From Pseudorhizobium xiangyangii (GTDB lineage: Bacteria > Pseudomonadota > Alphaproteobacteria > Rhizobiales > Rhizobiaceae): a DNA stretch of 64,000 nucleotides. The stretch's first letter is position 1, and every line of letters begins with the position of its first letter. Of the stretch, positions 25,075 to 33,949 are shown piece after piece. Both the position numbers and the translations under genes were made by a program. The notes under the pieces are model-generated. The model had not been told where the DNA came from. It saw only the letters and a program-made list of their open reading frames with translations, and did not search any database. The stretch covers positions 1-64,000 of the forward strand of contig NZ_JAJAWH010000024.1 of NCBI RefSeq assembly GCF_020531965.1, read 5' to 3'.

Positions 25075-26580
25075 CTACTCGACAAAAACTTCCTCACGCC
25101 GCTTGCTGACCTTGGGCAGGAATCCGATACCGAGCATGACGATCGCCAGCAGCAGAAAAACCAGGCTGATCGGCCGTTCGACGAAAGTGAGTATGTCGCC
25201 ACGCGAGATGATCAGTGCCTGGCGCAGGTTCTCTTCCATCATCCGCCCGAGTACGAAGCCGAGCGTCAGCGGCGCCGGCTCGAAATTTAGCTTGGCAAGG
25301 CCGTAGCCGACGATCCCCAGCCCGCCGAGCATCAGGATGTCGATCGGTTCGCGGCGGATGAAATACACGCCGAGACAGCAGAAAATCATGATGCCGACGA
25401 ACATCAGCCGGTAAGGCACTTTCAGCAGTTTCACCCACAGGCCGACCAGCGGCAGGTTGATCACCAGCAGCATCAGATTGCCGATCCACATCGAGGCGAT
25501 GATGCCCCAGAAGATGTCCGGCGTCTTGCTGATGATCTGCGGACCCGGGACTATGCCGTGGATGGTCATGGCGCCGACCATCACCGCCATCACCGCATTC
25601 GGCGGAATGCCGAGAGTCAGCAGTGGAATGAACGAGGTCTGGGCGCCAGCGTTGTTGGCACTTTCCGGACCTGCAACGCCTTCGATGGCACCGTGGCCGA
25701 AGCGGCTGGGATCCTTCGCCAGCCTTTTTTCCAGCGTATAGGAGGCAAACGGCGCCAGCACCGCGCCATTGCCGGGCAACAAGCCGAGGATGGAGCCGAG
25801 CAGCGTGCCGCGCATGATCGGCTTGGCCGATTGCTTCATTTCCGCCCTATTGGGGAGCAGCCGGCCGATAGCTGCGGTGCGTACGGTGTCGCGGGATTCG
25901 CCGTGCTCGAGGCTGCGGAACACTTCGGCCATCCCGAACAGGCCCATGCCGAGCAGCGAGATCTCGATGCCGTCTGAAAGCCAGCGCTGGCTGAAGGTCA
26001 TGCGCAGTTGGCCGGTGGTCAGGTCCGGACCTATGCCGGCCAGCAGCAGGCCGACCAGCACCATCAGTATGGCTTTGAGGATCGAGCCACGGGCCAGCAG
26101 GATGGCGAAGGCAAGGCCCATTACCATCATCGAGAAATATTCGGCCGGGCCGAAGATCAGGGCGATGCTGGCAAGCGGTATCGCCATGGCGGCCATCAGT
26201 AGCGTCGAGAAACAGCCGGCGAAGAATGAGCCGATCGCAGAGATACCGAGGGCAACGCCGGCCCGGCCCTTGCGTGCCATGGCATGGCCGTCGAGCGCGG
26301 TGACGACGGCGCTGGATTCGCCGGGGATATTGAGAAGAATGGAGGCGGTCGAGCCGCCATACTGAGCGCCATAATAGATGCCGGCGAGCATGATCAGCGC
26401 CGAGGTCGGCTCAAGGCCGAAAGTCAGCGGCAGTAGGATCGAAATCGTGGCGATCGGCCCGATCCCCGGCAGCACGCCGATCAGCGTACCCACCAGGCAG
26501 CCGACGAAGCAGAGGATGATATTCTGCATCGTCAGCGCGACGGCAAACCCGAGGCCGAGATGCCCAAAGAATTCCATCAT
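25075..26580 (-). CDS. tctA: TTT large permease TctA
   Basis: A 501-residue classical TctA: about 12 membrane segments, the N-terminal GTLIGVLPGIGPIATISILLP, the signature AQYGGSTASILLNIPGESS, and the second conserved loop LGLLPGNGAVLAPFASY. It lacks any C-terminal TctB extension, in contrast with the three fusion permeases in the window. It sits 5 bases downstream of tctB. Imports a carboxylate together with the binding protein encoded at 27131. Confidence 0.95.
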   Translation of the reverse strand: MMEFFGHLGLGFAVALTMQNIILCFVGCLVGTLIGVLPGIGPIATISILLPLTFGLEPTSALIMLAGIYYGAQYGGSTASILLNIPGESSAVVTALDGHAMARKGRAGVALGISAIGSFFAGCFSTLLMAAMAIPLASIALIFGPAEYFSMMVMGLAFAILLARGSILKAILMVLVGLLLAGIGPDLTTGQLRMTFSQRWLSDGIEISLLGMGLFGMAEVFRSLEHGESRDTVRTAAIGRLLPNRAEMKQSAKPIMRGTLLGSILGLLPGNGAVLAPFASYTLEKRLAKDPSRFGHGAIEGVAGPESANNAGAQTSFIPLLTLGIPPNAVMAVMVGAMTIHGIVPGPQIISKTPDIFWGIIASMWIGNLMLLVINLPLVGLWVKLLKVPYRLMFVGIMIFCCLGVYFIRREPIDILMLGGLGIVGYGLAKLNFEPAPLTLGFVLGRMMEENLRQALIISRGDILTFVERPISLVFLLLAIVMLGIGFLPKVSKRREEVFVE

Positions 26581-26585
26581 CGGAT

Positions 26586-27059
26586 TCAGATCCTTATCGA
26601 AAGACTGTGAATGACGAGGATCGGCAACTGTTGTCCGAGCAGGACTTTGAACAGCAGGATGCAGAAACCGGTCAGCACGACGGAAAAAATGATCAGTTCG
26701 CGCAGCCGGGCGTCCTGCGACCCCCAGCCGGCGATCATCATCGACAGTGGCGCCGCCACCAGGAAGCCCGGAACCTTGATCGTCAGGGCGAAGGCGATCA
26801 GCCCAAGCGACACGAAGACCGGGCCGCGCACATGCCAGCGCTCCAACGGCTCGCTCTCGTGCAGCAGGCTGAGCACGACCAGGACAACCCCGCCCAGGCC
26901 GATCAGCAGTGCCACCGTGCGCGGCACCATGGCCGGGCCGATCGAGGTGACCGTGCCTTGGGAAAGATTGCTCAGTGACCAGACTGCGATTGCTGCGAAG
27001 GCAATGAGGATCAGCCCGGAGATGAGGTTCTGCGATGATTTGACGAGATCTGTTTTCAT
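26586..27059 (-). CDS. tctB: TTT small permease TctB
   Basis: A 157-residue four-helix small subunit of the TTT transporter (LISGLILIAFAAIAVWSL, later PAMVPRTVALLIGLGGVVLVV and GFLVAAPLSMMIAGW). ATG at 27059 has GGGAGGAAA about 10 bases upstream; the ORF extends further but without a better start. It lies between tctC and tctA, the normal order for the family. Confidence 0.92.
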   Translation of the reverse strand: MKTDLVKSSQNLISGLILIAFAAIAVWSLSNLSQGTVTSIGPAMVPRTVALLIGLGGVVLVVLSLLHESEPLERWHVRGPVFVSLGLIAFALTIKVPGFLVAAPLSMMIAGWGSQDARLRELIIFSVVLTGFCILLFKVLLGQQLPILVIHSLSIRI

Positions 27060-27084
27060 GGTCTGATGTTTCCTCCCCGGCGAT

Positions 27085-27110
27085 GCAGGACCGCGCGAAC
27101 GCGATCCTGC
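27085..27110 (-). terminator. Intercistronic hairpin with UUCG loop after tctC
   Basis: In the minus-strand transcript, GCAGGATCGCG and CGCGGTCCTGC pair over 11 bp (one wobble) around a UUCG tetraloop, a very stable loop type. It lies 20 bases past the tctC stop and before tctB. No U-run, so it probably tunes tctC against tctBA. Confidence 0.7.
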
Positions 27111-27130
27111 TCGGCGATGAATGCTTGGGG

Positions 27131-28105
27131 CTATTCGACGGTCACGCCGATGGCCTTGACCATCTCGCCCCATTTCGCGCCCTCTTCCTTCACATAGGCA
27201 GCGACTTCAGGAACGGTGCGGATATGAAGCTGGTAGCCCATGTCGCTGAGCTTCTTCTGCACTTCGGGTTCGGACATGATCTCGTTGATGGCTCCGTTGA
27301 GCTTCTCCACGACTTCCGGGGGTGTCTTCGACGGAGCGAACAGCCCGACCCACGATTCGGCGATGAACGGATAGCCGCCCTCGGCATAGGTCGGCACGTC
27401 CGGCATGGCCGGGTTGCGCTCGGCGCTGGCAACCGCCAGGCCGGTCAGGGCCTTTTCGACCACCTGCGGAGTCACGCCGAACGAGGATGCGACCATGTTG
27501 ACCTGATTGCCGAGGGCGGCCTGGACCGAGAGGGCGCCGCCGCGGAACGGCACATGGGCAGCGTTCACCTTTGCTATCACCTTGAGAAAGTATTCGGCAG
27601 CGATGTGCGAGCCGGAACCGACGCCGGCGGTGGCGAAGGTGATTTCTTTACCCTGATGCGCCTCGAGGAAGGCCTTGAGCGTGCCCGGCTGCGACGGATG
27701 GGTGGCTATCGTTTCCGGCGAGGATACCGGGACGGCAATGCCGGTCAGGTCGTCGAGCTTATAATCCAACGACTTGTAGAGCGTCGGGTTGATGGCAATC
27801 GCTGTCGTTGTAACCAGGATGTTGTAGCCATCCGGCTCCTGATTGGCGATGAACGACGCCGCCGTGTTGCCACCGGCGCCGGCGGTATTTTCGACCGTAA
27901 CGACGGTCTTCCATTTCTTGCCGAGTTCATCGCCAAGAATGCGTGCATAGGTATCTGCAAACCCACCGGCGGCAAAACCGACGGTCAGTGTGATGCGGTC
28001 CGACGGATAGTCGGCCGACTGGGCGAATGCCGGAGTGCCGCTGATCAGCAAAACGGCTGCAAAGGCTGTGCCCGCGGCAAACCGCGAATGCTTTGTAGTA
28101 ATCAT
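27131..28105 (-). CDS. tctC: TTT substrate-binding protein TctC
   Basis: A 324-residue classical TctC-type (Bug family) binding protein with a Sec leader ending at PAFAQS. Conserved points include the PSDRITLTVGFAAGGFAD segment and NTAGAGGNTAASFIA, and the late AYVKEEGAKWGEMV. Length fits the family. The ligand is a carboxylate; which one cannot be read from sequence. Follows the aldehyde dehydrogenase gene by 51 bases. Confidence 0.94.
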   Translation of the reverse strand: MITTKHSRFAAGTAFAAVLLISGTPAFAQSADYPSDRITLTVGFAAGGFADTYARILGDELGKKWKTVVTVENTAGAGGNTAASFIANQEPDGYNILVTTTAIAINPTLYKSLDYKLDDLTGIAVPVSSPETIATHPSQPGTLKAFLEAHQGKEITFATAGVGSGSHIAAEYFLKVIAKVNAAHVPFRGGALSVQAALGNQVNMVASSFGVTPQVVEKALTGLAVASAERNPAMPDVPTYAEGGYPFIAESWVGLFAPSKTPPEVVEKLNGAINEIMSEPEVQKKLSDMGYQLHIRTVPEVAAYVKEEGAKWGEMVKAIGVTVE

Positions 28106-28156
28106 TTTTTCTCTCTCCCCTTGGTTGATATCGTCAGCCGTGGTGGTTGGCCTCCC

Positions 28157-29668
28157 CTACCGCGCCGGCCGTTTCAAGTTCACGTGGATGTGCTTTTCCT
28201 GGGTGTAGGCGAGCAGTTCTTCCAAGCATTCCTCCCGGCCGAGACCGGACTGCTTGTAGCCGCCGAACGGCGTGCCGAGAAAATGCCGCGACACTTCGTT
28301 GATCCAGACGTAGCCGGCCTGCACGTTGGCTGCGAGCCGGTGGGCATTGCGGATATCATTCGTCCAGATCGAGCATGTCAGGCCGTACTCGACGCCATTG
28401 ACCTGCCGCAGCATCTCGGCTTCGTCCGACCAGCGGAAGATCGACAGCACCGGCCCAAACACTTCTTCCGTGGCAATCCGCATCGACTGGGTCACATTTG
28501 TAAACACCGTTGGTTCGACGAAGAAGCCGTTCACAAGCTGCGGATCCGTGGAACGTTTGCCGCCATACAGCAGCGTCGCCCCTTCGCTCTTCGTCTGCTC
28601 GATGAAGCCCAGCACCTTATCCATCTGCATCTGGCTGATGATCGCGCCCATCGTGGTGGCCGGATCGGTCGGATCGCCGGGCTGGAATTTTGCCATCCGC
28701 TGCTTGACGCGTTCGACCACCTTGTCGTGGATGGACGTGTGCAGGAAGGCGCGGCTGGTCGAGCCACAGGACTGGCCGCACCAGGTGAAATTCATGCCGG
28801 CGATGACGCCATCGGCCACCTCGTCGGCATCGGCATCGGCCATGGCAACCAGCGCGTTCTTGCCGCCGAGTTCCAACAGGATCGGCTTGATGGTTTCGGC
28901 CGCCGAACGCATGACCGCGCGGCCGGCGGCAACGCTGCCGATCAGCGATACCATGGCAATGTCGACATGCGAGGCAAGTGCCGCACCTGCGTCACGCCCG
29001 CCTGGCAGCACGTTGAACACGCCGGGCGGCAGGATGCCATCGACCAGTTCGGCAAAGCGCAGTGCGCTCAGCGACGCCTGTTCCGGTGGTTTGACGATGA
29101 CGGTATTGCCGGCGGCCATGGGGGCTGCCGATTTGGCGGCGCAGAACATGAAGGGATGGTTGAACGGAATGACGCGGCCGATGACGCCGCGCGGCTCGCG
29201 GACGGAAAAGTTGATCGAGTCCGGCCCGAGCGGAACGGAACTGCCCTTCATCTCGGTGACCAGTCCGGCGAAGAACTCGTATTGCGACGCCGCATTGGCA
29301 ACGTCGCGCAGCATCTCTTCGACCGGCATCCCGCCGTCGATGGCATCGATCAGCGCCAGCTCGTAGGCATTGGCGCGGATGATGCCGGCGACCTGCCGCA
29401 GGATCTTCGCCCGCTCGGCAGGCGCCACCCGGCGCCATTCGAGATAGGCAGCGGCTGCCACCGCCACCGCCGCGTCAACGTCGGCGGGGCCGGCTTCGGC
29501 AACGTCGCCCAACGATTCCCCGGTGCTCGGGCTGATGACGCCGGTGCGGCAGCCGGAGATCGACGGGTGCCAGGCGCCACCGTAATAGAGTTCGCGGTGG
29601 TTCGGCAGGCAGTCGTTGACGGATGCGCCGGCGGCTGGCGCGTTGGAGTGTTCAAATTTAGCGGTCAT
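28157..29668 (-). CDS. NAD(P)-dependent aldehyde dehydrogenase
   Basis: A 503-residue aldehyde dehydrogenase superfamily enzyme. It shows the cofactor-binding IPFNHPFMFCAAKSAAPMAAG and VIVKPPEQAS, the catalytic glutamate in ILLELGGKNA, and the catalytic cysteine in CGQSCGSTSRAFLH. The C-terminal EECLEELLAYTQEKH helix segment is typical. ATG at 29668 follows GAAGAGGAAAA; the longer ORF adds 11 residues without support. First gene of the operon continuing through tctCBA, the ThDP enzyme and the dihydroxyphthalate-decarboxylase-like gene. Probably oxidises an aldehyde produced within the same pathway. Confidence 0.94.
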   Translation of the reverse strand: MTAKFEHSNAPAAGASVNDCLPNHRELYYGGAWHPSISGCRTGVISPSTGESLGDVAEAGPADVDAAVAVAAAAYLEWRRVAPAERAKILRQVAGIIRANAYELALIDAIDGGMPVEEMLRDVANAASQYEFFAGLVTEMKGSSVPLGPDSINFSVREPRGVIGRVIPFNHPFMFCAAKSAAPMAAGNTVIVKPPEQASLSALRFAELVDGILPPGVFNVLPGGRDAGAALASHVDIAMVSLIGSVAAGRAVMRSAAETIKPILLELGGKNALVAMADADADEVADGVIAGMNFTWCGQSCGSTSRAFLHTSIHDKVVERVKQRMAKFQPGDPTDPATTMGAIISQMQMDKVLGFIEQTKSEGATLLYGGKRSTDPQLVNGFFVEPTVFTNVTQSMRIATEEVFGPVLSIFRWSDEAEMLRQVNGVEYGLTCSIWTNDIRNAHRLAANVQAGYVWINEVSRHFLGTPFGGYKQSGLGREECLEELLAYTQEKHIHVNLKRPAR

Positions 29669-29837
29669 CGGTTTTCCTCTTCCCAATTCCGGGCGGACCA
29701 TGGAGGCGAACCGAAAAGCTCGCGCGAACTGGTGCCGCTTTCAAAAAATGCTTCGGCAATGCGGCGGCGAGATAAAATGGGATCTCTTCCATACTCATAA
29801 GTTTCATAGGCCTGTTACAGCCTGCGCGCGGCCTCAT

Positions 29838-30449
29838 TCAGAGAATGGTGCTGATATCCTCCAGATCGAACCGGGTACCGCGCGGACGCAGGCTTGCCGG
29901 ATCGCCGTAACCGATATTGATCAGGAAATTCGACTTCACCCGTCCTCCCGGGAAAAACGCTTCGTCGACCACATCGTGCAGAAAGCCGGACATTGGTCCG
30001 CAATCCAACCCCAGCGACCGCGCCGCCAGCAGCAGATAGGCGCCCTGTAGCGTGCCGTTGCGGAAGGCAGCCCTGAGCGCAAGGTCTGGATCCGCCTCGT
30101 ATACGGCAATGCGATCCAGGGCATGCGGTGCCAAAAGGTCGAAATGCTTGTAGAACTGGGTATCGAAGCCGAGCACCGCGGTAACAGGTGCTGCCATGGT
30201 TTTGTCGACATTGCCGGGTTTCAGTCCTGGTAGCAGCCGCTGCTTGGCTTCAGCCGAACGAACGAAGACTATACGCATCGGGTTACAGTTGCCGCTGGTG
30301 GGCGCCATCTTCGCCAGATCGTAGATCTGGGTCAGCACTGCGTCGGTCACCGGCTTGAGCAACCATCCGTAATAGGTCCGCGCTTGCCGAAACAGAAGAT
30401 CCAGACTTGCGTCCTCCGCAACTTGGCGGCCAACTCCCAGGGTGTCCAT
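29838..30449 (-). CDS. RutE-like nitroreductase-family NADH/FMN oxidoreductase
   Basis: A 203-residue flavoprotein of the nitroreductase fold, closest in pattern to RutE/HadB malonic semialdehyde reductases. FRQARTYYGWLLKPVTD near residue 20 and LAKMAPTSGNCNPMRIVFV near residue 46 are characteristic, as is PMSGFLHDVVDEAFFP. RutE reduces malonic semialdehyde to 3-hydroxypropionate in pyrimidine breakdown, but no other rut genes are seen. It lies 170 bases upstream of the aldehyde dehydrogenase start, on the same strand, so it may lead that operon or be separate. A semialdehyde or nitro compound reductase role is possible. Confidence 0.87.
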   Translation of the reverse strand: MDTLGVGRQVAEDASLDLLFRQARTYYGWLLKPVTDAVLTQIYDLAKMAPTSGNCNPMRIVFVRSAEAKQRLLPGLKPGNVDKTMAAPVTAVLGFDTQFYKHFDLLAPHALDRIAVYEADPDLALRAAFRNGTLQGAYLLLAARSLGLDCGPMSGFLHDVVDEAFFPGGRVKSNFLINIGYGDPASLRPRGTRFDLEDISTIL

Positions 30450-30626
30450 GCGTGTTCCTCCGTTGCAAATGAGATAACATCGCGCTTGCCGGAATGCGCA
30501 TTAGATCTATAGCTGGCCGATAAGAAGTAGCTATAGCGGATGATCAACCGAGACGAACGGCGCGCTGTCCTGCACGGTATACTTCTCCTGCGCCCAGTGA
30601 TCGGCGGCTTTTCAGCCGTCGCATTC

Positions 30627-31310
30627 TTATCGGGGGAAAACTTTACAATCGAACAGCTTGCGCACCGTTCTGACAGTACCGGCGCCGTGAATGGAGCCGT
30701 CATCGACTACATCGAGGAAGACTTCCATCATCGCGGTTGGATGCTCGATCCTAAAACGATGGTCGGCCGGCGCCACCGCTTGTCGGCAGCGGTGCTGCCG
30801 GCAAGGAGCGCGGCGGTGGCAACCGTCACCGCCGCCAGCATCCCGACACCGCGGCGCGTGCGCCCGGAACTCCGGCGATCTCGGTATCCCCGTCACAGCG
30901 AACGCGGCCGTTCGGGGTCTGGATCCGCGCCATGCCCACCTCGCCGATATTCGACAGTAAAACCGGACTTCCGTCTCATCGCGACTTTCGCGACAAGACC
31001 CCGCTCGATCGACGCCGGCTATGATGTTGCCGCGGGCCTGCGCATCGCTATCGATCGGCTGATCGACAAACACCTCCCGGAAAGGTAATCGACGTCAGCG
31101 TCGCCACGGGTCGAGGGTGACGTCACGGCAACCTTCGAGGTCAGCGGATGGGCGCCTCCGATGCCGTCCATCTGGCGGATATCCGGCGAGGTCATGATCT
31201 AAGGCAACAGGGCGTCGCAGTTCGCGGTATCCAGCCGTAAGTCACGCGCCAGAAAAAATAGGCGCCTTTGGAAGGCCCCTACACATCCACGGGCAGGGAA
31301 TGCCGTCCGC
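30627..31310 (-). pseudogene. Decayed prpF/galD-type gene
   Basis: Reading the minus strand in three frames recovers a PrpF/GalD-like protein in order. First comes GIPCPWMCRG then PSKGAYFF near 31300, then RDLRLDTANCDALLP, a stop codon, and TSPDIRQMDGIGGAHPLTSKV near 31180. Next are STRGDADVDYL, then VFVDQPIDSDAQARGNIIAG, then RIQTPNGRVRCDGDTEIAGVPG. The end is IEHPTAMMEVFL and RTVRKLFDCKVFP with a stop at 30627. At least four frameshifts, one in-frame stop and a missing middle of perhaps 150-180 residues show it is dead. The pieces match the intact gene at 4512 position for position. Open frames on the other strand here are shadows. Confidence 0.85.
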
Positions 31311-31765
31311 AGATTTATTTCAGCCCCTTGGCAAGTGCCACGCGCATCTCAGGCCCGGTTCCCCTGCCATTTTAAAATCTCGGACTGTCCATAAGATAAT
31401 GCTATTCCAATAGCGATAGTTCGGTGGTTGCCATCCTGGCGATAGCAAAAACTTATCGCGAAAGCATGAAATCCGACTTGGCTAGTCCCGCAAATTGCCG
31501 GACATCAGGGGGAGGCGCCCGGCGACATTCCTCGGGCGTTGAGAAAGATCGGCTGGCTCCTTGCGTCTTCGACGGCCCGATCAAGGGCCAGTGCTTCCAC
31601 GCCTATGTCGAACAGCAACTGTCCTCAAGCTAGCCTACATCGTCATCATTTCATTTTGCACAGGGGAATCATCACCTGCCTTTCGGTGCCGAGACGCAGC
31701 CAGGTTCGACTGCGCCTCTTCAGTTCTGGCAGACAGGATAGATCTAGAGTGGAGTTGCTCGACTG
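31311..31765. other. Non-coding gap with insertion-sequence debris
   Basis: This 455-base gap lies between the prpF remnant and the CodA-like gene. A minus-strand frame just upstream of the remnant ends GPEMRVALAKGLK and a stop near 31321, which may be the tail of another lost gene. The IS630-type fragment at 31541 is the only recognised piece. No promoter can be assigned with confidence. Confidence 0.4.
31541..31633 (+). mobile_element. IS630-family transposase fragment
   Basis: One plus-strand frame reads KDRLAPCVFDGPIKG then QCFHAYVEQQL, matching the catalytic-domain segment of IS630-type transposases (the family reads APCVFDGPIN...F.AYVEQ.LVPTL). A stop follows at 31631 and the next expected DN motif is not intact. 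No terminal repeats were identified. It is a short dead remnant marking past transposition beside the prpF pseudogene. Confidence 0.6.
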
Positions 31766-33067
31766 TCAGGAAACGGAATGCTCCACCGGCGCATATCGCC
31801 ACGGCTTAACCGAAGCAGGCCTGCCTTCGATCAAGAGAGCAGTGCTGCGGGGGGACGTTTCGGCGATCACCTTGCCACGTCGAACGACTGCAAGACGGCT
31901 CGCCCTCAAGCGCACTGCCTCGATAGCGTCGCGGGCATCCAGCAGCACGAAGTCCGCATTGCAGCCCGGGCTTACGCCGTATCCCTCGAGACCAAAAGCG
32001 CGTGCTGCGTTTTCGGTAATCGCACGAAAACACGCTTTCACCGCGTCCTGGCTCGTCATGTGGCCGGTATGGACCGCCATGTGCGCAACATCCAGCATGT
32101 CGGCATTGCCGAATGGATACCATGGATCCATGCAGCTATCCTGCCCGAAGGCGACGTTGACGCCGAGCGCCATCAGTTCCGGCACCCGCATCATGCCGCG
32201 GCGCTTCGGATAGGTGTCATGGCGTCCCTGCAGCACGATGTTGGCCACCGGATTGGGTATGCAATGGATCTCGGCTTCGGCGATTAGCGGCAAGAGTTTT
32301 GAAACGTAGTAGTTGTCCATCGAATGCATGGACGTCAAATGCGAGCCAGCCACCCTTCCATGAAGTCCGAGGCGCTGGGTCTCGTAAGCAAGCGTCTCGA
32401 TGTGGCGCGACAGGGGATCGTCCGTCTCGTCGCAATGCAGATCGACCATGAGGCCTCGTTCTGCTGCGATCTCGCATAGCGCTCGCACCGAAAGGCGGCC
32501 GTCCTCCATGGTCCGTTCAAAATGGGGAATGCCGCCGACGACATCGACGCCCATATCCAGGGCGCGAAGAAGGTTGTTTTCCGCGGTCGCCGAGCGATAG
32601 AGCCCATCCTGCGGAAAGGCAACCAATTGGAGATCCAGGTAGTCCTTCACGAGATCGCGGACTTCCAGCAAAGCTTCGACACCCACAAGCCTGTCGTCGC
32701 AGACGTCGACGTGGCTTCGCACGGCAAGCAGCCCTTGCGAGACGGCAAGGTCGCAGTAACGCAGGGCGCGTTCGATTACCGCTTCCTTTGTGAGAAGCGG
32801 CTTCAGTTCACTCCAGAGCTGTATGCCTTCCAGTAGCGTTCCTGAGCGGTTCAGCCGCGGCGTTCCGAGTGAAAGGGTTGCGTCCATATGAAAGTGAATA
32901 TCGATGAACGGAGCGGTAACGAGCTTGCCGCCCGCATCGATCGTCCTCGCAGCTTCAGCGGAAATACCAGCCTCGACCGCAACGATGCGACCGCCGTTGA
33001 CGGCGATGTCGATACCCGTCCGTTCATCCACGAGGTTGGCATTCTTGACGAGAAGGTCGAAAGTCAT
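31766..33067 (-). CDS. CodA-like cytosine/creatinine deaminase-type amidohydrolase
   Basis: A 433-residue metal-dependent amidohydrolase of the cytosine deaminase (CodA/AtzC) subgroup. Metal and substrate residues are visible in IDIHFHMDATLS near residue 57, VDLHCDETDDP near 205, SHLTSMHSM near 240 and FGQDSCMDPWYPFGNADML near 305, the last nearly diagnostic of CodA. CodA enzymes deaminate cytosine, isoguanine or creatinine, and AtzC removes amines from triazines. It is followed on the same strand by creatininase and TRZ/ATZ-type amidohydrolase genes, so an N-rich ring or guanidino compound is the likely substrate class. Only the class is supported. Confidence 0.9.
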   Translation of the reverse strand: MTFDLLVKNANLVDERTGIDIAVNGGRIVAVEAGISAEAARTIDAGGKLVTAPFIDIHFHMDATLSLGTPRLNRSGTLLEGIQLWSELKPLLTKEAVIERALRYCDLAVSQGLLAVRSHVDVCDDRLVGVEALLEVRDLVKDYLDLQLVAFPQDGLYRSATAENNLLRALDMGVDVVGGIPHFERTMEDGRLSVRALCEIAAERGLMVDLHCDETDDPLSRHIETLAYETQRLGLHGRVAGSHLTSMHSMDNYYVSKLLPLIAEAEIHCIPNPVANIVLQGRHDTYPKRRGMMRVPELMALGVNVAFGQDSCMDPWYPFGNADMLDVAHMAVHTGHMTSQDAVKACFRAITENAARAFGLEGYGVSPGCNADFVLLDARDAIEAVRLRASRLAVVRRGKVIAETSPRSTALLIEGRPASVKPWRYAPVEHSVS

Positions 33068-33164
33068 AGGGAAGCTCCCGGTTCTGGAAATCTCCAGGTT
33101 CTATTTCGGTTGACGCTCTTGCGGTCGAAAATACCCGCTCGTAGCTGGCTGCGCATGGTCATTG

Positions 33165-33941
33165 CTATGACGAGAACGCCTCCCGGATGGAGGAGACGAT
33201 GTCAGGCACCACCTGCTCGATCACCGCCCTGCCCTTCTCAGAACTCGCGGATCGTGCCGGGCTCAACACGCCGTCGGAAGGAATCCTGGATGGATCGATC
33301 GGATACTTGTCGTAGACCGGGAAATCTGCGGCTGGATGGTCCGGAACCAAGTCCGCCCGAACCAGATCGGGGCGGACATAAAGCATGACGGATGTTTCCA
33401 TGACCGCAGCGTGTTCGAGCGCCCAGCTCAACAGGCCTTCCGGGAAGAGCACCTTCTCGGTGTCCGCGTTGATGTATTCCCAGTAGCCGATCTTAAGGAC
33501 CTGGAGGTCGCGATTTCCTTCGCACCGCTGATCACGCAAGGCCAGATCGATCGCCTCGACGATGAACCATTGGTTTTCCATATGGCCATCGAAAAGAATT
33601 ATCTTACGTATGCCGTGCCGAGCGAATTCGTTGACGAGGTCGCGCACCGTGGCGATCAGCGTCGAAGCATCGAGGCTTACCGTACCCGGAAAATGGTTGC
33701 CGCCGCCGGTCTTGGGTTGCGATTTGTAGCCGTAACTCACCGGCGGCGCGACAATGGCGTCAAGCTGGGCGGCGATGCGCATCGCGATCTCCTCCGGCAG
33801 GATGACGTCGGTCGAAAGCGGCAGGTGAGGACCATGCTGCTCCGTCGAGCCGACCGGAATGATCACGATGGGATCGCCTTCGGTGACCCGATCGGCGAAA
33901 TCGTACCACGTCATTTCGGCGAGTTTTACGCGAGATGCCAT
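33165..33941 (-). CDS. Creatininase-family amidohydrolase
   Basis: A 258-residue member of the creatininase fold, a Zn/Mn-dependent hydrolase family for cyclic amides and formamides. The metal-binding set is visible: PVGSTEQHGPHLPLSTDV (Glu, His, Asp) near residue 28, FDGHMENQWF (His, Glu) near 118, and an HAAVMETSVML segment holding the later glutamate. ATG at 33941 follows ATGAGGAC and lies 8 bases after the preceding stop. It is in an operon with the amidohydrolase at 33950 and CodA-like gene at 31766. Creatinine itself, or a ring-opened azaheterocycle, is possible. Confidence 0.9.
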   Translation of the reverse strand: MASRVKLAEMTWYDFADRVTEGDPIVIIPVGSTEQHGPHLPLSTDVILPEEIAMRIAAQLDAIVAPPVSYGYKSQPKTGGGNHFPGTVSLDASTLIATVRDLVNEFARHGIRKIILFDGHMENQWFIVEAIDLALRDQRCEGNRDLQVLKIGYWEYINADTEKVLFPEGLLSWALEHAAVMETSVMLYVRPDLVRADLVPDHPAADFPVYDKYPIDPSRIPSDGVLSPARSASSEKGRAVIEQVVPDIVSSIREAFSS

Positions 33942-33949
33942 GATCGTCC

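Noticed and set aside
27083-29800. A 905-codon open frame on the plus strand
   Set aside because: It runs antisense to tctC and the aldehyde dehydrogenase, both with full catalytic or family motifs. The reading is rich in Arg, His, Gly and Asp as expected for an antisense shadow in high-GC DNA, and shows no domain.
30540-31088. A 182-codon plus-strand frame
   Set aside because: It covers the minus-strand prpF remnant; its translation is low-complexity and matches nothing.
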